From Rhodospirillaceae bacterium (GTDB lineage Bacteria; Pseudomonadota; Alphaproteobacteria; JAEULC01): a DNA stretch of 34,474 nucleotides. The notes beneath the pieces were generated by a model. The model had not been told where the DNA came from. It ran no database searches and saw nothing but the letters and a program-made list of their open reading frames with translations. The stretch spans positions 1 to 34,474 of the forward strand of contig JAHFPH010000027.1 of the NCBI GenBank assembly GCA_023266845.1, given 5' to 3'. The translations under genes were made by a program, and so were the position numbers. Positions 7,272-14,740 of the stretch are shown piece by piece (the first letter of the stretch is position 1; every line of letters starts with the position of its first letter).

Positions 7272-8297
7272 ATGGCGGACGGCATCGACGCGGCGAAACT
7301 GGACGAATGGATGCGCCGGTCGGTCGCCGATTATCGCGGGCCCATCGCCATCGCGCCGATCACCGGCGGGCAGTCCAATCCGACCTATACGGTAACCTCG
7401 CCCTCCGGCCGCTACGTGCTCAGGCGCAAGCCGCCGGGCAAGCTGTTGCCCTCGGCCCATGCGGTGGACCGCGAATTCCGCGTCATGTCGGCGCTGCAAA
7501 GTACCGACGTTCCGGTGCCCAAGACCTACGCGCTATGCACCGACGACAGCGTCGCCGGCACGATGTTCTATGTAATGGATCACGTGGCGGGCCGCGTGTT
7601 CTACGATCCGCGGTTGTTCGATCTTGGGCGCGACGAACGCCGCGCGATGTTCGCCGACATGAACCGCGTGATCGCCGCGCTGCATAAAGTCGATCCGGCG
7701 GCGGCGGGCCTTGGGGATTTCGGCAAGCCCGGCAATTATTTCGCCCGCCAGATCGCGCGCTGGAGCCAGCAATACAAGGCGTCGGAGACCGAGACGATCG
7801 AGGCGATGGACCGGCTGATCGAGTGGCTGCCCGTCAACATCCCGCCGGGCGACGAAACGACCGTCGTCCACGGCGATTTCCGCATCGACAATCTGATCTT
7901 CCACCCCACCGAGCCGCGCGTGGCGGCGGTGCTGGACTGGGAGCTATCGACCCTCGGCCATCCGCTGGGCGATTTCGCCTATCACGTCATGGCCTGGCGC
8001 TTGCGCCCCGAATTATTTCGGGGCTTGGACGGCAGTGATCTTGCCGCCCTCGGCATCCCATCGGAAAGCGACTATGTGGCCGAGTATTGCCGGCGCACAG
8101 GCCGCGCGCGCATCGAGCACTGGGACTTCTACATGGTGTTCGTGATGTTCCGCCTGTCGGCGATCTGTCAGGGCATCATGGGCCGGGTGCGCGACGGCAC
8201 GGCCAAGAGCGCTCAAGCGCGCGAGTCCGGCTCCAAGGCGCGGCCGCTCGCCGAACTCGCCTGGCGCCAGGTTGAGAAAATGAAAAGCGCGGCGTGA
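7272..8297 (+). CDS. APH-like phosphotransferase family protein (ACAD10/11 N-domain type)
   Basis: This is a 341-residue cytoplasmic kinase-fold protein. The catalytic loop VVHGDFRIDNLIFH begins at His200 with Asp202 as probable base, and the metal-binding VLDWELSTLGHPLGDF follows at Asp222. A nucleotide-binding lobe with GGQSNPTY and YVLRRKP precedes it. This pattern matches phosphotransferases often encoded beside acyl-CoA dehydrogenases and fused to them in ACAD10/11, where they act on hydroxyacyl substrates; aminoglycoside resistance is unlikely. No acyl-CoA dehydrogenase gene is adjacent. The start is the ATG at 7272. It is divergent from larE and followed by a palindromic repeat pair that may end transcription. 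Confidence 0.85.
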   Translation: MADGIDAAKLDEWMRRSVADYRGPIAIAPITGGQSNPTYTVTSPSGRYVLRRKPPGKLLPSAHAVDREFRVMSALQSTDVPVPKTYALCTDDSVAGTMFYVMDHVAGRVFYDPRLFDLGRDERRAMFADMNRVIAALHKVDPAAAGLGDFGKPGNYFARQIARWSQQYKASETETIEAMDRLIEWLPVNIPPGDETTVVHGDFRIDNLIFHPTEPRVAAVLDWELSTLGHPLGDFAYHVMAWRLRPELFRGLDGSDLAALGIPSESDYVAEYCRRTGRARIEHWDFYMVFVMFRLSAICQGIMGRVRDGTAKSAQARESGSKARPLAELAWRQVEKMKSAA

Positions 8298-8338
8298 GCG
8301 CGGGCGGATAGTCGACTGAAACCGAGGTCTCTGGATTT

Positions 8339-8371
8339 GTCATGCCCGGGCTTTTCCCGGGCATTCACGTC
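8339..8371 (+). repeat. Palindromic repeat, family 1, forward copy
   Basis: This 33-nt element runs from GTCATG to CACGTC, with the stem TGCCCGGG / CCCGGGCA around a CTTTT loop. It resembles dispersed palindromic elements common in alphaproteobacterial genomes (GTCATGSCCGGGCTTGTCCCGG-type). A second copy lies inverted at 8401-8433. Together they fill the gap between the convergent phosphotransferase and carbamoylase genes and could act as a bidirectional terminator. Confidence 0.75.
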
Positions 8372-8400
8372 ATCACGAGCAAACAATTTGTCGCTGCAAC

Positions 8401-8433
8401 GACGTGGATGGCCGCAACAAGTGCGGCCATGAC
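8401..8433 (-). repeat. Palindromic repeat, family 1, inverted copy
   Basis: This is also exactly 33 nt. Read on the minus strand it has the same GTCATG...CCACGTC frame as the copy at 8339-8371, but a different stem, TGGCCGCA / TGCGGCCA, around CTTGT. The stem positions changed in compensating pairs, so structure rather than sequence has been kept. Confidence 0.75.
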
Positions 8434-8449
8434 GGCGTGAAGAACGCCG

Positions 8450-9385
8450 TCAATTCGGCGGGATCGCGCCGGTGCGCTCGACGATCATCGTGTAATGCTC
8501 GACGCGCCGGTGCTTGGCGAAGTTGAAGGTGGTTTCCCGGTACGATTTTCCCAGGTCGAGGTCGCAGCGCGCGACGATCAGCTCGTCGCCGTTGGTGGAA
8601 CACCGCGCCGCGATCTCGCCGGTGGGTGCTACGATCGTCGAGCCCGCGATCGTGTCGACGCCTTCCTCCACCCCGGCCTTGGCGACGCCGATCACCCAGG
8701 TGCAGTTCTGGTAAGCGCCGGCCTGCATCGACAGCTCGTTGTGGAATTGGCCCAACCGATCGTGCTCGGGCGAGGCGGGATGATGCACGGGCGTGTTGTA
8801 GCCGCAGAACACCATCTCGACGCCCTGCAAGCCCAGTACGCGGAACGCCTCGGGCCAACGCCGGTCGTTGCAGATCATCGTGCCGACCACGCCGCCGAAG
8901 GCGCGCCAGGCCTGGAAGCCCAGGTCGCCGACCTCGAAATAACGCTTTTCCAGATTCTGGAACGGCGCTTGCGGGCGATGCTCCTGATGGCCGGGCAGGT
9001 GGATTTTCCGGTATTTGCCGACGATCTCGCCCGTCCGGTCGACCACGATGGCGGTATTGAAGCGCCGCTTGCGGCCGGCGCTGAAATCCAGTTCGCAATA
9101 TCCCAGATGGAAACCCACGCCGAGGCGCTTGGCTTCGTCGAACAGGGCTTGCGTGTCCTTCGACGGCATCGCGCGCTCGAAATACGCATCGAGCTCGGCC
9201 TCGTCGGCGACGAACCAATGCGGGAAAAACGCGGTCAGCGCCGCCTCGGGATAGGCGATCACCTCGGCGCCCATCGCCTTGGCCTGGCGCATCATGTCGA
9301 TCAGGCGTTTGACGACTGATGCGCGGCTGTCGGCGCGCGAAACGGGGCCCATCTGCGCGGCAGCGACGGCGAGTATGCGGGGCAT
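8450..9385 (-). CDS. N-carbamoyl-D-amino-acid hydrolase (D-carbamoylase), nitrilase superfamily
   Basis: This 311-residue enzyme hydrolyses N-carbamoyl-D-amino acids to the free D-amino acid, CO2 and ammonia. The nitrilase triad falls at Glu47 (AYPEAALTAFFPHW), Lys127 (GKYRKIHLPGH) and Cys172 (TMICNDRRWPE), the same numbering as in the characterised Agrobacterium D-carbamoylase. The Arg174-Arg175-Trp-Pro context is also family-specific. The start is the ATG at 9385, with GGGAG upstream; longer reading leaves the conserved N-terminus. It is cytoplasmic. No hydantoinase gene is seen. The neighbour across a 154-bp divergent promoter region encodes a D-amino-acid PLP enzyme, which supports a shared D-amino-acid route. 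Confidence 0.9.
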   Translation of the reverse strand: MPRILAVAAAQMGPVSRADSRASVVKRLIDMMRQAKAMGAEVIAYPEAALTAFFPHWFVADEAELDAYFERAMPSKDTQALFDEAKRLGVGFHLGYCELDFSAGRKRRFNTAIVVDRTGEIVGKYRKIHLPGHQEHRPQAPFQNLEKRYFEVGDLGFQAWRAFGGVVGTMICNDRRWPEAFRVLGLQGVEMVFCGYNTPVHHPASPEHDRLGQFHNELSMQAGAYQNCTWVIGVAKAGVEEGVDTIAGSTIVAPTGEIAARCSTNGDELIVARCDLDLGKSYRETTFNFAKHRRVEHYTMIVERTGAIPPN

Positions 9386-9539
9386 GCGGTTTCTCCCGAT
9401 GATGTGCGAAACGCTAACACGCGCGCCCATGCGCGGCCAGCACATGCAAACCATATGCGCCGCAAACGGGGCGGGAACTCTTGCGCCGTACGCGCGATCC
9501 AGCGACAGTGGCGGCCAAGGAAACGGGAGGAAAGAATCG

Positions 9540-10841
9540 ATGATCGATCTAGGTGAATTGCGGCAATCCGAAATCGACGGCCGCACCAAGGGGTTTCCCG
9601 GCGGCATCGGCGCGCTGCGCCTCAGCGAGATCGGCAAGAAGGGCTGGAACCTGCTGCGCGAGGACGTGCCGCTGCCGGCCGCCGTGCTGAAACGCTCGGC
9701 GCTGGAGCACAACACCAAATGGATGGGCGCGTTCCTTCAGCGCACCGGGGCGGTGATTGCGCCGCACGGCAAAACGCCGATGAGCCCGCAATTGTTCGAC
9801 ATGCAGCTGGAGGGCGGCGCCTGGGCGATCACGCTCGCCACCATCCAGCAGGTGCAGGTCGCGCGGCGCTACGGCGTCAAGCGCATCATCCTGGCCAACG
9901 AGCTGGTCGGCAAGCAGGCGCTGCGCTACGTGCTGGACGAAATCGCGCGCGACCCGGGCTTCGATTTCTATTGCCTGGTCGATTCCATCGACAGCGTCGA
10001 GATTCTGGCGTCGGCGGCGCGCGCGCGCAAGCCGGGCCGGCCGGTGCAGGTGCTGCTGGAAGGCGGCTTCACCGGCGGACGCTGCGGCGTGCGCGATCTG
10101 GACGCGGCGCTGAAAGTCGCGCGCGCGGCTAGGGCGGCCTCGCCGCACCTGGCGCTGCGTGGCGTCGAGGGATTCGAGGGGCTGTTGCGCGGGCGATCGG
10201 CCGCCGAAAGCGCCGCGCTGGTGCGCGGGTTTCTCGATTTCCTGGTGTCGATCGCGCGCGCGGCCGAGAAGGAGGGGCTGTTCGCCCCGGGCATTGTGCT
10301 GCTGACCGCGGGTGGTAGTGCCTTCTACGATCTGGTGGCCGAGCGCTTCGCCAAGGCGGGCCTCAAAAGCAAAACCCAGGTCGTCACGCGCAGCGGTTGC
10401 TACCTGTCGCACGACTCGCAGGCCTATTCCGAGCATTTCGCCAACATGCTGGAGCGCGCGCCCGAGCTCAAGGCGCTCGGTCATGGCCTGAAACCATCGA
10501 TCGAGCTGTGGACCTATGTGTCGTCGCGACCCGAGCCGGGCAAATGCCTGCTGACCATGGGACGGCGCGACGTGGGCACCGATTTGCACGATCCGGTGGC
10601 GCAGCTCTGGTTCCGCCCGGGCCTGCACACCGCGCCCCAGGCCATGCCGGGCAACCACAAGGTCGCCGGCCTCAACGACCAGCACACCCACCTGACGATC
10701 GATCCCAACTCGCCGCTCAAGGTCGGCGACATGGTGGCGTTCGGGATCTCGCATCCCTGCACCACCTTCGACAAATGGACCATGCTTTACGTGGTGAACG
10801 ACGGCTACGACATCATCGATGCGGTTAAAACGTTCTTTTAA
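9540..10841 (+). CDS. D-serine dehydratase / D-threonine aldolase-like PLP enzyme (alanine racemase fold)
   Basis: This 433-residue protein starts at the ATG at 9540, with GGGAGGAAAG upstream. It belongs to fold-type III PLP enzymes acting on D-amino acids. Lys78 in APHGKT is the expected PLP Schiff-base lysine, followed by SPQLFDMQLEGGAWAITLAT. The C-terminal domain contains NDQHTHL and GISHPCTTFD; the H-x-C pair is the zinc ligand pattern of eukaryotic-type D-serine dehydratases, whereas D-threonine aldolases have H-x-D. I therefore favour D-amino-acid dehydratase/deaminase over aldolase, with substrate unproven. It is divergent from the D-carbamoylase gene. Downstream lie a CRP-like palindrome and a strong hairpin terminator. 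Confidence 0.8.
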   Translation: MIDLGELRQSEIDGRTKGFPGGIGALRLSEIGKKGWNLLREDVPLPAAVLKRSALEHNTKWMGAFLQRTGAVIAPHGKTPMSPQLFDMQLEGGAWAITLATIQQVQVARRYGVKRIILANELVGKQALRYVLDEIARDPGFDFYCLVDSIDSVEILASAARARKPGRPVQVLLEGGFTGGRCGVRDLDAALKVARAARAASPHLALRGVEGFEGLLRGRSAAESAALVRGFLDFLVSIARAAEKEGLFAPGIVLLTAGGSAFYDLVAERFAKAGLKSKTQVVTRSGCYLSHDSQAYSEHFANMLERAPELKALGHGLKPSIELWTYVSSRPEPGKCLLTMGRRDVGTDLHDPVAQLWFRPGLHTAPQAMPGNHKVAGLNDQHTHLTIDPNSPLKVGDMVAFGISHPCTTFDKWTMLYVVNDGYDIIDAVKTFF

Positions 10842-10865
10842 TTGGGCTTTTCGGCATATCCGGGG

Positions 10866-10881
10866 AGTGACGTACGTCACA
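10866..10881. promoter_or_regulatory. CRP/FNR-type palindrome
   Basis: The 16 bases AGTGACGTACGTCACA contain a perfect 14-bp palindrome (10867-10880) and match the CRP half-site arrangement TGTGA-N6-TCACA at nine of ten positions. It lies 25 bp past the stop of the D-amino-acid enzyme and about 90 bp before a terminator hairpin, so any regulated transcript to its right would be short and noncoding. Confidence 0.4.
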
Positions 10882-11005
10882 GCGCTGATGGACGGGCAGG
10901 GGTACAAAGGCAACATTGCAGCGGTAACACGCTGTTCCATTCCCCTCCCAGTTCCTATGAAACTCAAGGGCCGCCTGTCGCAACCAGGCGGCCCTAATTT
11001 CATGC
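10882..11005 (+). ncRNA. Candidate small RNA ending in the terminator hairpin
   Basis: The segment between the CRP-like palindrome and the terminator has no ORF. It carries a pyrimidine-rich single-stranded-looking tract (CCATTCCCCTCCCAGTTCC, about 10937-10955), complementary in character to ribosome-binding sites. It ends in a stable stem whose base is extended by ATGAAA/TTTCAT. This is the layout of many alphaproteobacterial trans-acting sRNAs with CCUCC loops. No clear -35/-10 was identified, so it may instead be only the 3' UTR of the upstream gene. Confidence 0.25.
10968..11000 (+). terminator. Strong stem-loop terminator
   Basis: GGGCCGCCTG (10968-10977) pairs perfectly with CAGGCGGCCC (10985-10994) around a 7-nt loop, followed by TAATTT. 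Outer pairing of ATGAAA (10957-10962) with TTTCAT (10998-11003) extends the structure. It terminates the D-amino-acid enzyme transcript or a small RNA. Confidence 0.75.
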
Positions 11006-11289
11006 GCGGCAACTGGTTCCGAGAAACGCGGTGCTTACCCGGCCACAGCGTACGATCTCTGCGGACGGCAGATCATGTTTTTCGCGTGGGGTCGCCATCC
11101 TAATGACGCGTAAAGAAATAACGCCGCGCAAGAATTGCAGGGCACCGTTCCAGGGCAAGCCCTTGAAATACCTGCCGACCCGCCCGGGACTTCACGATCC
11201 CGAGCAGGCCGGCTTTGGATGCACCCAGCGACGAGCGGCTTGCTTGTTCAGCGCTTGATTCGATCCGCCTGATTGGCGATGCGCCCCGC

Positions 11290-11793
11290 CTAGTTGGCGA
11301 TGCGCCACGTGCCGTCGGGCTGCAGGCACGCCGTGCCGTAGGAGGGCTGCGACCGGCCGTCGATGTTCAGCGCACCCGAATACTGTCGGCAATAGGCTTG
11401 GCTGTATTGCGCCGGCGCGCCATAGGGCGCGGGCTGATAGGGCGACTGATAGCTCTGGTCGTAGGGCGCCGGATAGGCCGGCGGCGGCGCGTAAGCCGGG
11501 GGCGGCGCATAGACCGGCGGAGGCGGCGCATAGGCGACGTACCGCACATGATGACGGTCGTTGTCGGCTGCGGCGGCGATCATCGCGCCAAGACCGAGGC
11601 CCAGAATGCCGCCGATCGCGGCACCCCTGCTTTTGCCCGCGGCATAACCGATGCCCGCGCCCATGCCGCCGCCGATCAGCCCGCCGAACAGCGGGTCCAG
11701 ATCGCCCGCGCGGCTGGGGGCGGCCGAGGTGGCGATCAGCCCCACGGACAACGCGGCTACGGCGGCGAATTTCGCGAGTTTGAGTGTCGTCAT
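11290..11793 (-). CDS. Glycine-zipper envelope protein with C-terminal surface-antigen-like domain
   Basis: This is a 167-residue exported protein from the ATG at 11793, with AAAGGGG at suitable distance; an ATG nine bases earlier touches the ribosome site. Residues 1-29 form a signal peptide. Residues 37-75 are a glycine zipper (FGGLIGGGMGAGIGYAAG, then GAAIGGILGLGLGAMIA) that probably inserts into a membrane. Residues 87-130 are rich in proline and tyrosine with YAPPPA repeats. The last 35 residues (YCRQYSG...YGTACLQPDGTW) match the C-terminal domain of 17-kDa surface-antigen-like proteins, with two cysteines probably disulfide-bonded. It is likely an outer-membrane or periplasmic structural protein, and is divergent from the amidase gene. 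Confidence 0.8.
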   Translation of the reverse strand: MTTLKLAKFAAVAALSVGLIATSAAPSRAGDLDPLFGGLIGGGMGAGIGYAAGKSRGAAIGGILGLGLGAMIAAAADNDRHHVRYVAYAPPPPVYAPPPAYAPPPAYPAPYDQSYQSPYQPAPYGAPAQYSQAYCRQYSGALNIDGRSQPSYGTACLQPDGTWRIAN

Positions 11794-11927
11794 GGCCGTC
11801 ATCCCCTTTGCGGTTGGAGCCTTCCTGGCCCTTCTCACGGGTGGCGACCGACGTTCCTGCGGCACCCTGTTTTCTCGTTCTGGCGGCGACGATAGGGCCG
11901 CCAAGCTGAATGCCGGATGAATGCCCT

Positions 11928-11952
11928 GGACCCCAGGGAATCCCTGGGGTCC
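11928..11952. repeat. Perfect 25-bp palindrome (12-bp arms, 1-nt centre)
   Basis: GGACCCCAGGGA and TCCCTGGGGTCC flank a single A. It lies between the divergent glycine-zipper and amidase genes, 78 bp before the amidase start. It could be a cruciform-forming dispersed palindrome or an operator. No second copy was found in the window. Confidence 0.6.
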
Positions 11953-12029
11953 GGCGGCCTCGACTTACCCCGTTTCCCTGTGCCAGTGTCGGCCTGTTCG
12001 ACGTCCCTAAATCCCGTTCAAGGAAGGTC

Positions 12030-13442
12030 ATGGCCAACGACATCGCCATGCTGTCGGCGACCGAGTTGCTGTCGCTCTACGCCAAGAAGAAATTGTCGCC
12101 GGTCGAAGCCGTCACCGCGGCGCTGGACCGCATCGTGCTGCACAACGCCGCGTTCAACGCCTATTGCTTGGTCGACGGCAAGGGCGCGCTGGCGGCAGCG
12201 CGCGCGGCGGAAAAACGCTGGCAGCGCGGCGAGCCGGTGGGGCCGCTCGACGGCGTGCCGGCCGGCATCAAGGACATCATGTTGACCAAGGGTTGGCCCA
12301 CTTTGCGCGGCAGCAAGGCGATCGATCCCAAGCAGCCCTGGGAGGAAGACGCGCCAGCCGTGGCGCGCCTGCGCGAGGCGGGCGCGGTGTTTTTGGGCAA
12401 GACCGCCACGCCCGAGCTCGGCTGGAAGGGAGTCACCGACAGCCCGCTGACCGGCGTCACGCGCAATCCCTGGGACCCCGTCATGACGCCCGGCGGATCG
12501 AGCGGCGGCGCGGCCGCGGCGCTGGCCGCGGGCATGGGTACGCTGATGACCGGCACCGACGGCGGCGGGTCGATCCGCATTCCCGGCGCCTTCACCGGCG
12601 TGTTCGGCATCAAGCCGAGCTTCGGGCGCGTGCCGGCCTATCCGCTGAGCCCCATGGGCACGCTCGCGCATATCGGGCCGATGGCGCGCACCGTGGCCGA
12701 CGCCGCGCTGATGCTCTCGGTGATCGCCCAGCCCGACGCGCGGGATTGCCATGCCCTGCCGCCGGAGCACGGCGACTACGTGAAGGGCCTCAACAAGGGC
12801 GTGAAGGGGTTGCGCATCGGTTTCAGCGCCGACCTCGGCCACGCCAAGGTCGATCCCGAAGTGGCGGCCGCCGTGGCGGCGGGCGCAAAACTTTTTGATC
12901 GCTTGGGCGCCAAGGTGGAAGAGGCCGATCCCGGCGAGGGAACGCCGATCTTCGCTGACTCGCACGAGTTCTTCACCGTGCTTTGGTTCGCTGGCGCGGC
13001 CAGCGCGCTCGTGCCCTACAACGCCAAACAGCGCGCCGGCATGGACCCCGGATTGGTCGAGGTGGCCGAGACCGGCGCGCGCTACACGGCGTTGCAGTAT
13101 CTCGCGGCGGTGAAGCGGCGCGAGGAACTGAGCGTCGTGATGAATCGCTTCCACCAGAAATACGATCTGCTGCTGACCCCGGCGATGCCGATACCCGCCT
13201 TCGCCGTGGGGCGCGAAACGCCGGCCAGGTCGGGCATGAAGCGCTGGACCGAATGGACGCCGTTCACCTATCCGTTCAACCTGACGCGCCAGCCCGCCGC
13301 GGTCGTGCCCTGCGGCATGACCAGGTCGCACCTGCCGGTGGCGTTGCAGCTCGTCGGGCCGATGTACGCCGACGCCCTGGTGCTGCAAGCCGCGCGCGCC
13401 TATGAAAAGGCGCGGCCCTTCGCCATGCCGCCGCTGGTGTAG
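12030..13442 (+). CDS. Amidase signature-family enzyme
   Basis: The 470-residue product starts at the ATG at 12030, directly after AAGGAAGG. It has the complete Ser-cisSer-Lys machinery of amidase signature enzymes: Lys81 in GIKDIMLTKGWPT, the MTPGGSSGGAAAALAAG loop with the cis-serine at 157/158, and nucleophile Ser181 in GTDGGGSIRIPG. It hydrolyses a carboxamide to acid and ammonia. The pattern resembles stand-alone amidases rather than GatA: no gatB or gatC is adjacent and the C-terminal half is of the generic type. The substrate is unknown; aryl, acyl or amino-acid amides are possible. It is cytoplasmic and monocistronic, followed by a repeat pair. Confidence 0.88.
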   Translation: MANDIAMLSATELLSLYAKKKLSPVEAVTAALDRIVLHNAAFNAYCLVDGKGALAAARAAEKRWQRGEPVGPLDGVPAGIKDIMLTKGWPTLRGSKAIDPKQPWEEDAPAVARLREAGAVFLGKTATPELGWKGVTDSPLTGVTRNPWDPVMTPGGSSGGAAAALAAGMGTLMTGTDGGGSIRIPGAFTGVFGIKPSFGRVPAYPLSPMGTLAHIGPMARTVADAALMLSVIAQPDARDCHALPPEHGDYVKGLNKGVKGLRIGFSADLGHAKVDPEVAAAVAAGAKLFDRLGAKVEEADPGEGTPIFADSHEFFTVLWFAGAASALVPYNAKQRAGMDPGLVEVAETGARYTALQYLAAVKRREELSVVMNRFHQKYDLLLTPAMPIPAFAVGRETPARSGMKRWTEWTPFTYPFNLTRQPAAVVPCGMTRSHLPVALQLVGPMYADALVLQAARAYEKARPFAMPPLV

Positions 13443-13450
13443 CTCTGCGT

Positions 13451-13479
13451 CCTCATACTTCGACAGGCTCAGCATGAGG
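13451..13479 (-). repeat. Palindromic repeat, family 2, copy A
   Basis: This 29-nt element starts CCTCAT and ends ATGAGG. Read on the minus strand it contains the family core GAGCYTGTCGAAG. It is inverted relative to copy B, 14 nt away. The same paired arrangement recurs at 34263-34334. Confidence 0.75.
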
Positions 13480-13493
13480 GCGCGAAAAATTAG

Positions 13494-13522
13494 CCTCATC
13501 CTGAGCTTGTCGAAGGATGAGG
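13494..13522 (+). repeat. Palindromic repeat, family 2, copy B
   Basis: This 29-nt element, CCTCATCCTGAGCTTGTCG followed by AAGGATGAGG, is the best consensus member of the family in the window. It forms a hairpin through CCTCATCCT/AGGATGAGG. With copy A it makes a REPIN-like inverted pair. Confidence 0.75.
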
Positions 13523-13537
13523 CTGATGTGAGCGCGC

Positions 13538-13571
13538 AAAAAAGGCCCCGGCCGAACAAGCGGACGGGGCC
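13538..13571 (-). terminator. Rho-independent terminator of the small secreted protein gene
   Basis: On the minus strand GGCCCCG (from 13571) and CGGGGCC (ending at 13544) form a stem followed directly by six T residues (13543-13538). It lies about 105 nt downstream of the minus-strand stop at 13676, so it ends that transcript. The + strand version lacks a T tract. Confidence 0.8.
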
Positions 13572-13675
13572 TTGCCTAGAGCCGGCACAGGTTCGTGGAA
13601 CGGGTTTACCGTTTCCGCGTTTCCCGTTTCTTCTTCCTCCCTAAACCTTGCGTCTTCTTGTTCGGTCCGCCCGTG

Positions 13676-13924
13676 CTACTTGAGCGCGGCTTCAGCCTTC
13701 TTCACCGCCGCCAGGCAGGCTTTCTCGTCCTTCTTGCCCAGCGACATTTCGGCGTTCTTGTATTCCTTGCCGGCCGCGTCCTTCTTCGGGCCCGCGGGCG
13801 CCTTGTCCCAGGTGGCCTTCAGCGCCTTCATCTCGTCGGCGCAGCCCTTGCCCTGGGCGAAGCTGGGCCCGGCGCCAAGGCCGATCAGGGCGACGGTGGC
13901 GAGGGCGATGGCGATTTTCTTCAT
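13676..13924 (-). CDS. Small secreted helical protein, function unknown
   Basis: This is an 82-residue protein from the ATG at 13924, with GGAGAG seven bases upstream. The N-terminus MKKIAIALATVALIGLGAG ends in SFAQ, a standard signal peptide with cleavage near residue 24. The mature part of about 58 residues is lysine- and alanine-rich and mostly helical, with two cysteines (CADEMK and KACLAAVK) that could form a disulfide. No known domain is recognised; similar small periplasmic proteins are common in alphaproteobacteria. It has its own intrinsic terminator and is divergent from the ECF sigma gene, so it might belong to that regulon, which is inference. Confidence 0.8.
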   Translation of the reverse strand: MKKIAIALATVALIGLGAGPSFAQGKGCADEMKALKATWDKAPAGPKKDAAGKEYKNAEMSLGKKDEKACLAAVKKAEAALK

Positions 13925-14112
13925 AGCAGAGCTCTCCATTTGTGCTTGAGGGATGGTTGAGATCGTTTCCGGCGCGCCGGACCGTCCGGTCCCGCGCCTT
14001 CACAAAACGCGGCGCGGGGCCAGTAATTCCGCCCGCGAAAGGCATCTTAAACGACGGCCATGCGATTGAAAACAGAACATTATTTTGGGTTGTTTGCCGC
14101 CGCGCTGGGGGT

Positions 14113-14137
14113 GGAATAAAACCCTTCGGTGGCCGTT
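14113..14137 (+). promoter_or_regulatory. EcfG-like promoter upstream of the ECF sigma gene
   Basis: GGAAT at 14113-14117 and CGTT at 14134-14137 are separated by 16 bp, close to the GGAAC-N16/17-CGTT pattern of alphaproteobacterial ECF promoters. It sits 54 bp before the sigma factor start, so autoregulation or control by a general-stress sigma factor is plausible. Confidence 0.45.
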
Positions 14138-14190
14138 TCGAAACAGCGGCCAAATTGTGGCGAACGACTTAAAGGGTCGGACGGTACGCT

Positions 14191-14721
14191 TTGGACGCTC
14201 TGTTCCGCAGCCAGTTGGTGGCGCTGCTGCCGCGTTTGCGGCGTTTCGCGCGCGGCCTGACCGGCAGCGCCGACCGCGCCGACGATCTGGTGCAGGCGGC
14301 GTGCGAGCGCGCCCTGGCGCGCATGGAACAGTGGACGCCCGGAACCCGTTTGGACAGCTGGATGTTCCGGATCGTCCGCACCATTTGGATCGACGAGTTG
14401 CGCGCGCTCGCGGTTCGCCAACGCGCGCAGGACAGGCAGGAGAACGAAATCGAACGCGCTTTCGACGGCGAGCGCAGCATGGAAGCGCACATGACCATGC
14501 AGGCGGTGCGCGAGGCGGTCGCTGAATTGCAGCCGGACCAGCGCGAAATCCTGCTGCTCGTGGCGGTCGAAGGCGTGAGCTACAAGGAAGCGGCGGAGAT
14601 TCTGGAGATTCCGATCGGCACGGTGATGAGCAGGCTGGCGCGCGGACGCGCCACGCTCCTCAAGCTGCTGGAGAGGCCGCGCACGAGCGGCGACGACAAG
14701 AAAATCGTCAGGCTGACCTAG
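14191..14721 (+). CDS. ECF-type RNA polymerase sigma factor
   Basis: The 176-residue product has the two conserved sigma regions. Region 2 spans residues about 10-75 (RADDLVQAACERALA, then GTRLDSWMFRIVRTIWIDELR). Region 4 spans about 110-160 (LQPDQREILLLVAVEGVSYK and EAAEILEIPIGTVMSRLARG), a helix-turn-helix for the -35 element. There is no region 1 or 3, as in ECF factors. The frame closes at TAA 14170-14172, so the start must be the TTG at 14191 or the in-frame TTG/GTG at 14215/14218; the ribosome site is weak in each case. The anti-sigma gene follows 20 bp later, evidently in one operon. The stimulus is not evident. Confidence 0.88.
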   Translation: MDALFRSQLVALLPRLRRFARGLTGSADRADDLVQAACERALARMEQWTPGTRLDSWMFRIVRTIWIDELRALAVRQRAQDRQENEIERAFDGERSMEAHMTMQAVREAVAELQPDQREILLLVAVEGVSYKEAAEILEIPIGTVMSRLARGRATLLKLLERPRTSGDDKKIVRLT

Positions 14722-14740
14722 GGTCGCCGGCGAGGGGACG

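Noticed and set aside
7272-8297. Aminoglycoside resistance phosphotransferase
   Set aside because: The HGDFRIDN and DWELSTLGHPLGD pattern matches the ACAD10/11-associated metabolic group rather than known resistance enzymes.
8339-8433. CRISPR array or attachment site
   Set aside because: The two repeats are inverted, not direct, there are no regular spacers, and no cas or integrase gene is present.
12030-13442. GatA subunit of the Glu-tRNA amidotransferase
   Set aside because: No gatB or gatC is adjacent and the residues around the active site and C-terminus are of the generic amidase type.
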